This document shows positions 1 to 4,566 of a stretch of DNA of 6,331 bases, piece by piece. The DNA comes from an uncultured Eubacteriales bacterium (GTDB lineage: Bacteria; Bacillota; Clostridia; Christensenellales; Christensenellaceae): positions 1-6,331 of the forward strand of contig CAJJPW010000127.1 of NCBI GenBank assembly GCA_905193725.1, written 5' to 3'. The notes beneath the pieces are model-generated. The model saw only the letters and a list, made by a program, of their open reading frames with translations. It was not told where the DNA came from and ran no database searches. The stretch's first letter is position 1, and each line of letters starts with the position of its first letter. Position numbers and translations under genes: made by a program.

Positions 1-33
1 AACAGCCAGTTTGCGTAAAGAATTTGAAATTAC

Positions 34-40
34 AAAGAGG
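34..40 (+). promoter_or_regulatory. Ribosome binding site of the HAD phosphatase
   Basis: AAAGAGG lies 9 bases before the ATG at 50. It decides the start: the frame is open back to a TTG at 11, but that TTG has only 10 bases of visible upstream sequence and no purine-rich site, and the residues between 11 and 49 do not resemble the N-terminus of this family. Confidence 0.75.
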
Positions 41-49
41 AATTGGAAA

Positions 50-892
50 ATGGACAAAAAAGTATTGGTACTTGATCTGGATGGTACATTGACAAATTCA
101 GAAAAGAAAATAACGCCGGAGACGAAAAAAGCACTGATGGAGATGCAGGAGCAGGGACACACGGTTGTGCTTGCATCCGGACGTCCGACTGCCGGCATTG
201 AGCCTTTGGCAGAGGAATTAAAGCTCAAGGAAAACGGAGGATATATTCTTTCGTTTAACGGGGGAAAGATCACGGACTGCAGTACGGATGAGGTGATCTA
301 TCAGAAGACACTTCCGCCGGAGCTTGTGCCGGATCTGTTCCGGCTTGCAAGGAAGCTGGATATCGGACTTCTTTCCTATGATGAGGACAATAATATTATC
401 ACCGGCATGCATTATGATGAATATATCGATGTGGAGAAAAATATCAATCATCTTCCGGTAAAACAGATGGAGCGTGTGGAGGATTATGTGGACTTCCCGC
501 TGAATAAATGTCTGGGAACAGCGGAGCCATCCGTGGCGGCAGAGGCCGAGAAGATTTATGAGGAAAAGTTTGGGGACAAGCTCTGCATCAGCCGCAGTGA
601 GCCGTTTTTTTTGGAGATCACGCCGAAGGGAATTGACAAGGCAGCATCACTGGAGCGTTTCTGTCAGATGACAGGGCACAAGAGGGAGGATATGATTGCC
701 TGTGGGGATGGATTTAATGACCTGTCGATGATCAAATATGCAGGACTTGGTGTTGCGATGGAGAATGCACAGCCGGTTGTCAAGGAAGCTGCCGATTATG
801 TGACGGCATCCAATGACGAGGATGGTGTGGCGAAGGTGATCCACAAGTTTATTTTGAAGGATAACGTGTCCGGAAATACGGACAGAATGTAA
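50..892 (+). CDS. HAD-superfamily (Cof-type) phosphatase
   Basis: A 280-residue cytosolic hydrolase of the haloacid dehalogenase superfamily, Cof/type IIB subgroup. Members mostly remove phosphate from sugar phosphates or similar small metabolites through an aspartyl-phosphate intermediate and Mg2+. All four HAD motifs are visible: motif I DLDGT with nucleophile Asp9 and acid/base Asp11; motif II Ser43 in ASGRP; motif III Lys197 in TPKGIDK; motif IV GDGFND at 219-224. The cap domain sits between motifs II and III (roughly 75-190), as expected for type II. The length (about 270-280) is normal and the gene is intact. The start is chosen at ATG 50, just after the motif I strand would be expected to begin and with a good ribosome binding site. 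The next gene starts 64 bases downstream behind its own promoter, so the two may be only loosely coupled. The substrate cannot be told from sequence; a sugar phosphate would fit the glycosidase neighbour, but this is inference. Confidence 0.93.
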   Translation: MDKKVLVLDLDGTLTNSEKKITPETKKALMEMQEQGHTVVLASGRPTAGIEPLAEELKLKENGGYILSFNGGKITDCSTDEVIYQKTLPPELVPDLFRLARKLDIGLLSYDEDNNIITGMHYDEYIDVEKNINHLPVKQMERVEDYVDFPLNKCLGTAEPSVAAEAEKIYEEKFGDKLCISRSEPFFLEITPKGIDKAASLERFCQMTGHKREDMIACGDGFNDLSMIKYAGLGVAMENAQPVVKEAADYVTASNDEDGVAKVIHKFILKDNVSGNTDRM

Positions 893-906
893 CAGGAAAT
901 AATGTG

Positions 907-936
907 TTGAGACCATAAATGGGGACGGAATATAAT
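907..936 (+). promoter_or_regulatory. Sigma-A-type promoter of the GH26 gene
   Basis: TTGAGA at 907-912 (one mismatch to TTGACA) and a perfect TATAAT at 931-936 are separated by 18 bases. Transcription would begin near 943, giving a leader of only about 14 bases before the ATG at 957, with the ribosome binding site inside it. No terminator is seen between the upstream phosphatase and this site, so read-through from upstream would also be possible. Confidence 0.55.
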
Positions 937-940
937 GAGA

Positions 941-954
941 AAGGGGACGAAGAG
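941..954 (+). promoter_or_regulatory. Ribosome binding site of the GH26 gene
   Basis: A purine-rich run (AAGGGGACGAAGAG) precedes the ATG at 957. AGGGG at 942-946 is about 10 bases from the start. It supports ATG 957 as the start; no other in-frame start of comparable quality is near. Confidence 0.6.
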
Positions 955-956
955 AT

Positions 957-1895
957 ATGCAGAAACCGGTAAATAAGAATGCGTCGAAGGAAGCGGCAGA
1001 GCTTCTTCACTATCTGGAGAAAACAGCAGGACATGGAATCATTACAGGACAGCATACGCAGACGAATCCGATGGAGGAGATTTCTTATATCAAAGAGGTG
1101 ACCGGAAAGACACCGAAGCTTCGCGGCTTTGAGCTGCTGGCATATTCGCCGAATATCAATGAAAAGGATGCCGGGGAGGCATGTCTTACCGAGGTGTACG
1201 AAAACAGGGACACATTAAAGACGGCAATGAAGTGGGCGAAGGAATCCGATGGGATTCTGACATTTTCATTTCACTGGTTCTCGCCACTTGGCGGAAGAGA
1301 TAAGAGCTTTTATGCGGAGCATACGGATTTTGATCCGGAGAAGGTACTTGAGGAAGGCTCGCCGGAGCGGAAAGCGTTTTATCATGATATGGCAGTGATT
1401 GCCGGATATCTGAAGGAGTTTTGCGATGAGGGCATCCCAATTTTATGGAGACCGTTTCATGAGTCGGATGGAACATGGTTCTGGTGGGGTTCAAAGGGAC
1501 CGGAGGTTGCCAGAGAATTATATCTTCTGATGTATGATTATTATGTCAATGAGTGGCATCTCGATAATCTGTTGTGGGTATGGAACTGCCGTCTGCCGGA
1601 GGGATATCCGGGGGATGCGTATGTCGATGTGGTTTCGGTGGATATTTACCTGCCGGAATATAAGCCGACAGACTATGCAGACGCATACGGGGAACTGATC
1701 AAAGCGACAAGCAGCGATAAGGTTGCGGCACTTGCGGAGGTCGGTTATATGCCGGATGTGGACTGCCTTGCGCAGTCACATACACCATGGGCATATTACA
1801 TGACCTGGTCCAAGGAGTTTTGTATCGGTGAGCAGTACAACAGTAAGGAGAATCTTCGCCGGATGTATGACAGTGATTATGCGGTGACCGAATAA
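957..1895 (+). CDS. Glycoside hydrolase family 26, beta-mannanase-like, no signal peptide
   Basis: A 312-residue single-domain enzyme that resembles family 26 glycoside hydrolases (clan GH-A, retaining, TIM barrel), which mostly cut beta-1,4-mannan. The N-terminal GHGIITGQH (25-33) is the usual opening of the fold. FSFHW (103-107) supplies a conserved barrel His. WRPFHE (164-169) carries the acid/base Glu169, followed by an aromatic patch WFWWG. LAEVGY (259-264) carries the nucleophile Glu261, and WAYYMTWS follows near the C-terminus. Both catalytic Glu residues are present, so it should be active. The N-terminus is polar and charged, with no signal peptide, lipobox or carbohydrate-binding module, so it probably works in the cytosol on imported oligosaccharides rather than on polymer outside. 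It has its own promoter, stands next to a Cof-type phosphatase, and converges with an AraC-type regulator. Mannan specificity is a family inference; other beta-linked substrates occur in GH26. Confidence 0.88.
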   Translation: MQKPVNKNASKEAAELLHYLEKTAGHGIITGQHTQTNPMEEISYIKEVTGKTPKLRGFELLAYSPNINEKDAGEACLTEVYENRDTLKTAMKWAKESDGILTFSFHWFSPLGGRDKSFYAEHTDFDPEKVLEEGSPERKAFYHDMAVIAGYLKEFCDEGIPILWRPFHESDGTWFWWGSKGPEVARELYLLMYDYYVNEWHLDNLLWVWNCRLPEGYPGDAYVDVVSVDIYLPEYKPTDYADAYGELIKATSSDKVAALAEVGYMPDVDCLAQSHTPWAYYMTWSKEFCIGEQYNSKENLRRMYDSDYAVTE

Positions 1896-1931
1896 TGTAT
1901 CGGAAAATGCTCGTAATGTGGTGGGAAGCAA

Positions 1932-1960
1932 GGGCAAAACGCCGGTTTTCCCTCTTTATT
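1932..1960 (+). terminator. Possible intrinsic terminator after the GH26 gene
   Basis: GGG (1932-1934) and AAAAC (1936-1940), separated by one bulged C, can pair with GTTTT CCC (1945-1952) around a GCCG loop. A T-rich tail, TCTTTATT, follows. The stem is mostly A-T and bulged, so it is weak. Its place 36 bases after the GH26 stop, in the 109-base gap between two converging genes, is right for a terminator. On the opposite strand the tail is poor, so I do not call it bidirectional. Confidence 0.4.
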
Positions 1961-2004
1961 ACAGAGTGCCTGAAGTACAGGATGCCGGAAAAGCAGTGGA
2001 AATT

Positions 2005-2712
2005 CTAGTGCCTGGAATAATCCGTAAGATCCTCATTGCGTCGGTATTGTCTCGGAGTGACATCGTATTCCCGGTGGAAGCAGCGGATGTAATGGCTGCA
2101 GGAGGCAAAGCCCAGAAAGGAACTGATATCGGTGCAGCTGATGGTACTGTTTTTCAGCATGTAGCAGGAGGTTTCACATTTTTTATGCAGGATATACTGT
2201 TGCAGGGTATATCCTGTTTCTTTTTTGAAAAGCTTTGACAAGTACTCAGGGTGAAGTCCCAGAGCTTTAGCTACCTCCCGGCTCGCAAGAGGGTGGGACA
2301 TATGTCTGACAATGTAATCCACGCCATGCTGGACATGATAGGAAAGAGCTTTGCCCTTGCGAAGCTCATGCATGGCATTGGTAAAAGCGGTGACAGCCTC
2401 GACCTTGATCCCGGTGAGCTCTTCCTTGCCGGTGCATTGATCGACCTTTCGGATCAAAAGATCACTGAGGGTAAAGGACTGCTCCGGATCCAGTCCCCCT
2501 TCAATACAAAAGCGGGTGATCATGGCGATTAGGATCACATGATGATATTTCATATTCTGCAGAAAATTTGCAGATAGTGTCCCCATATGCTCCCAGTTCT
2601 GGGCGGCGATATCTCCCTTTAAAATATCCAGATTGCCGGAAGCAATCTCCCGGTAGAAGGCAAATTCCTCCTCCATGGAGGTATGAAAATATTCTTCCTC
2701 CTGCTGTTTGGC
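2005..2712 (-). pseudogene. AraC-family transcriptional regulator, 5'-truncated at a junction
   Basis: The C-terminal 235 or so residues of an AraC/XylS-type regulator. The last ~100 residues form the double helix-turn-helix DNA-binding domain: first HTH around ASREVAKALGLHPEYLSKLFKKE (split: ASREVAKALG, then LHPEYLSKLFKKE), second around SSFLGFASCSHYIRCFHREY, ending VTPRQYRRN. Before it, the stretch with FHTSMEEE and AFYREIASGN matches the linker region seen in many clostridial AraC proteins. Reading back past about 2712 the frame stays open, but the predicted residues turn into Leu/Pro/His-rich nonsense, because the opposite strand there codes for a terminase. Its normal N-terminal sensor part (roughly the first third in this kind of protein) is therefore missing, with no start codon or ribosome binding site. 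Proline codons are CCG or CCT, as in the left-hand genes. It converges with the GH26 gene, and could have regulated it, but no operator is visible. Whether it is a true pseudogene or an assembly artefact depends on the junction. Confidence 0.8.
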
Positions 2713-2716
2713 AAGG
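2700..2716. other. Breakpoint joining chromosomal and phage-type DNA
   Basis: Protein similarity switches here. To the left, the minus strand codes for recognisable AraC sequence up to about the AKQQEEEYFHTS residues (ending near 2712). To the right, the plus strand codes for recognisable terminase small subunit from about KEILEFLTRIM (starting near 2710-2713). Both genes lose their 5' ends at this same spot. I see no att core, target-site duplication or integrase beside it. The exact base cannot be fixed without the parental sequences. Confidence 0.65.
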
Positions 2717-2961
2717 AGATTTTGGAGTTTTTGACCCGAATTATGCGGGGAGAGGAGAAGGAGATCAAAAAGGTGGTGGTCAAGGGGGAAGAGGTAGAGA
2801 TGGAAGAGCCGCCCAGCATTCAGCTGCGCACCAAGGCAGCGGAGCTGTTGGGCAAGCGGCTGATGCTGTTCAGCGAAAAGGAGGACGGAGGCAAAGAGGC
2901 CTTTGAGGTGAAGTTGACGGTGATCGACCCATGGGAAAAGGAGCACAAGGAGCAGGAGTGA
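2710..2961 (+). pseudogene. Terminase small subunit, C-terminal fragment
   Basis: About 83 residues that match the C-terminal end of Firmicutes phage terminase small subunits. The stretch KEILEFLTRIMRGEEKE is a typical link between the DNA-binding and oligomerisation parts. The segment around IQLRTKAAELLGKRLMLF is the characteristic helix before the short C-terminal tail. The N-terminal helix-turn-helix that recognises phage DNA is absent: an ATG exists at 2683, but the residues it adds (MKIFFLLLF) are only the antisense of the AraC gene and it has no ribosome binding site. As it stands the fragment could not carry out pac/cos recognition. It ends 24 bases before the terminase large subunit, the usual arrangement. 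Assignment rests on this sequence pattern and on the neighbour; the fragment is short, so confidence is moderate to good. Confidence 0.72.
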
Positions 2962-2966
2962 GCCAG

Positions 2967-2981
2967 GGAAAGGGAAGGTGA
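2967..2981 (+). promoter_or_regulatory. Ribosome binding site for a TTG-started terminase gene
   Basis: GGAAAGGGAAGGTGA precedes the TTG at 2986. The GGAAGG part is 7 bases away, a normal spacing. There is no ATG at the start of the conserved region; the only alternative is a GTG at 2998, which would be too far (about 15 bases) from the site. Confidence 0.55.
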
Positions 2982-2985
2982 GAGC

Positions 2986-4332
2986 TTGGAGATACAGGTG
3001 ACACAAAAGCAAAAGCAGTTTTTGGACGCCACGGCAGATGAGGTGCTGTTTGGGGGCGCGGCAGGGGGAGGTAAAAGCTACGGGCAATTAATAGATGCTT
3101 TGCTCTATGCCCTAAGGTACCCGGGGAGCAAGCAGCTGATTTTGCGGCGGACGTTTCCCGAGCTGGAGAAATCCCTGGTGCGGGTATCCCTAGAACTATA
3201 TCCCGGCGAAATATATCGATATAATGCATCCAACCATACGGGACGATTTGCCAACGGTTCTCTCATCGACTTTGCCTACTGCGACAGGGAAAATGACGTA
3301 TACCGGTATCAGTCGGCGGAGTACGACGTGATTCGGTTTGACGAGCTGACCCACTTTACGGATACCATGTATACCTATTTGATATCCCGTGTACGTGGTG
3401 CCAATGATTACCCCAAGCAGATCAAGAGTTCCACCAACCCAGGGGGTGTGGGGCACAGCTGGGTGAAGGAGCGGTTTATCGACATCGGCCAGGCCGGGGT
3501 GGAGCACAGGGTGGGCAAGGGCACTCGGATCTTCATCCCCTCCCGGGTGCAGGACAACCGTTTTTTGCTGGAGTACGACCCAGAGTACATCAGCCGGCTG
3601 GAGAATTTGGGGGAGAAGGACAAAAAGGCACTGCTGTACGGGGACTGGGACATCTTCGAGGGGCAGTTCTTCTCGGAGTTCAGCAGGGACGTTCACGTGA
3701 TGGAGCCCTTTTCTTTGCCCACTCACTGGCGGCGGTACATCACCTTGGACTACGGGCTGGACATGTTGGCGGCCTACTGGATCGCGATAGACGAGCAAAA
3801 GCGGGCGTATGTGTATCGGGAGGTGTACGAGAAAGACCTGATCATCTCCGAGGCGGCACAGCGGATTTTGGAGGAGACGGGGGACGAGAAGATCCACCAG
3901 GTGTTGGCACCGCCCGACCTGTGGAATCGGAGGCAGGAGACGGGCAAGAGCGTGGCGGACATCTTTTTGGAGCACGGCATATCCCTCGTGAAAACCAGCA
4001 ACAACCGGGTCAGCGGGTGGATGGCCCTCAAGGAGTGGCTGCGGCCCTATGAGGACGAGCAGGGGGTGGAGGTGGCGGATCTGCGGATCTTCCCCCACTG
4101 CAAAAACCTGATCCGCACGCTGCCCGCCGTCCAGTACGACGAAAAGGATCCCAACGACGTGGCACGAGAACCTCACGAGCTGACCCACGCGCCGGACGCC
4201 CTTCGGGGATTTTGCGTCTACTGGACCAGGGGCACTCAGCCGGGGAAAGGGCAGCGCCACAATATTTTAGATGATTTCAACATTCAAAAGAGTAATAGCC
4301 ATTTGGGCAGAGAGGAGATCAAAGTACTATGA
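2986..4332 (+). CDS. terL: Phage terminase large subunit (ATPase and nuclease)
   Basis: A 448-residue DNA-packaging motor protein, complete. It hydrolyses ATP to pump phage DNA through the portal and cuts the concatemer at the start and end of packaging. The N-terminal ATPase shows Walker A GGAAGGGKS (23-31), Walker B VIRFDE (115-120, with Asp119 and catalytic Glu120), and the coupling motif SSTNPGG (148-154). The C-terminal RNase H-like nuclease shows Asp255 in LDYG, probably Asp311 in PPDLW, and Asp404 in HAPDALR, the acidic residues expected to bind metal. Length is normal for this group (about 420-480). The start is TTG at 2986, supported by a strong Shine-Dalgarno run; an internal GTG at 2998 would remove only four residues. 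Its stop overlaps the next gene by 4 bases (ATGA), a sign of translational coupling. The gene prefers GGG and CCC codons, unlike the genes at the left of the window. It is intact although its small-subunit partner is broken. Confidence 0.95.
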   Translation: MEIQVTQKQKQFLDATADEVLFGGAAGGGKSYGQLIDALLYALRYPGSKQLILRRTFPELEKSLVRVSLELYPGEIYRYNASNHTGRFANGSLIDFAYCDRENDVYRYQSAEYDVIRFDELTHFTDTMYTYLISRVRGANDYPKQIKSSTNPGGVGHSWVKERFIDIGQAGVEHRVGKGTRIFIPSRVQDNRFLLEYDPEYISRLENLGEKDKKALLYGDWDIFEGQFFSEFSRDVHVMEPFSLPTHWRRYITLDYGLDMLAAYWIAIDEQKRAYVYREVYEKDLIISEAAQRILEETGDEKIHQVLAPPDLWNRRQETGKSVADIFLEHGISLVKTSNNRVSGWMALKEWLRPYEDEQGVEVADLRIFPHCKNLIRTLPAVQYDEKDPNDVAREPHELTHAPDALRGFCVYWTRGTQPGKGQRHNILDDFNIQKSNSHLGREEIKVL

Positions 4333-4565
4333 TTTTGGCACTATGTATTGCTATTTGCATTTTGACGCCGGTATTGGCGTTTTTGGCATTTATAGCGGGG
4401 TTTAAAGTGGCAAAGAGCATCCTTGTCAGAGGGGATGTGAGCATATCCCAGATGATAAGGGAGGCAAAGGGCAGGCCACTTACGGCGGAGGAGCGGCGGC
4501 AGCAGTCTATCCGCCAGAACATCGAGAACTTTGGAACGGAAATACCACAAAAAGAGGTGAAGTGA
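4329..4565 (+). CDS. Small single-pass membrane protein between terL and portal
   Basis: A 78-residue protein of unknown function. Residues 2-26 or so are strongly hydrophobic (Ile/Leu/Ala/Phe/Cys) and form one likely transmembrane helix. The rest (27-78) is polar and basic/acidic, with an AEERRQQSIRQNIENF stretch that is probably helical and would lie in the cytosol if the N-terminus is outside. Its ATG overlaps the terL stop by 4 bases, with AGAGGAG at 4310-4316 as ribosome binding site, and the portal start follows 1 base after its stop. Such tight packing argues that it is a real, co-translated gene. I do not recognise a named family. Membrane proteins of this size are sometimes found in this slot in Firmicutes phages, but no function can be claimed. 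Confidence 0.75.
   Translation: MILALCIAICILTPVLAFLAFIAGFKVAKSILVRGDVSISQMIREAKGRPLTAEERRQQSIRQNIENFGTEIPQKEVK
4551..4562 (+). promoter_or_regulatory. Ribosome binding site for a TTG-started portal gene
   Basis: AAAGAGGTGAAG overlaps the end of the small membrane-protein gene. GAGGTG (4554-4559) is 7 bases before the TTG at 4567. The first in-frame ATG comes about 33 codons later, inside conserved sequence, so TTG is the better start. Confidence 0.7.
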
Positions 4566-4566
4566 A

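Noticed and set aside
605..612. A run of eight T bases in the phosphatase gene, considered as a terminator tail or a phase-variable slippage tract.
   Set aside because: No stem precedes it, and the run encodes conserved-looking Phe-Phe-Leu just before the motif III lysine; the gene is intact. Slippage is possible but nothing here shows it.
1918..2238. A 106-residue plus-strand frame after the GH26 gene.
   Set aside because: Most of it is antisense to the AraC DNA-binding domain, which has clear family sequence; no good ribosome binding site precedes it.
2683..2709. ATG at 2683 as the true start of a 92-residue protein continuing into the terminase small subunit fragment.
   Set aside because: The first nine residues are hydrophobic antisense of the AraC coding sequence, there is no ribosome binding site, and a small terminase lacking its DNA-binding part is better explained by the breakpoint.
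2690..2730. A phage attachment site at the junction.
   Set aside because: No direct repeat or tRNA end is visible, no integrase is near, and the join falls inside the terminase small subunit gene rather than at an end of a prophage.
2713..3087. Extension of the minus-strand regulator upstream to a start at 3087, giving a 360-residue protein.
   Set aside because: Residues upstream of about 2712 are Leu/Pro/His-rich and low in meaning, and they lie antisense to clear terminase coding sequence; the open frame there is a shadow.
3212..3223. A perfect 12-base palindrome (TATATCGATATA), considered as an operator or recognition site.
   Set aside because: It lies deep inside terL, encodes an Ile-Tyr-Arg-Tyr-Asn stretch, has no partner copy or promoter nearby, and is AT-rich enough to arise by chance.
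3196..4260. A 354-residue open frame on the minus strand opposite terL.
   Set aside because: It is rich in Pro, Val, Leu and His as expected for the antisense of a GC-rich gene, and the plus strand carries all terminase motifs.
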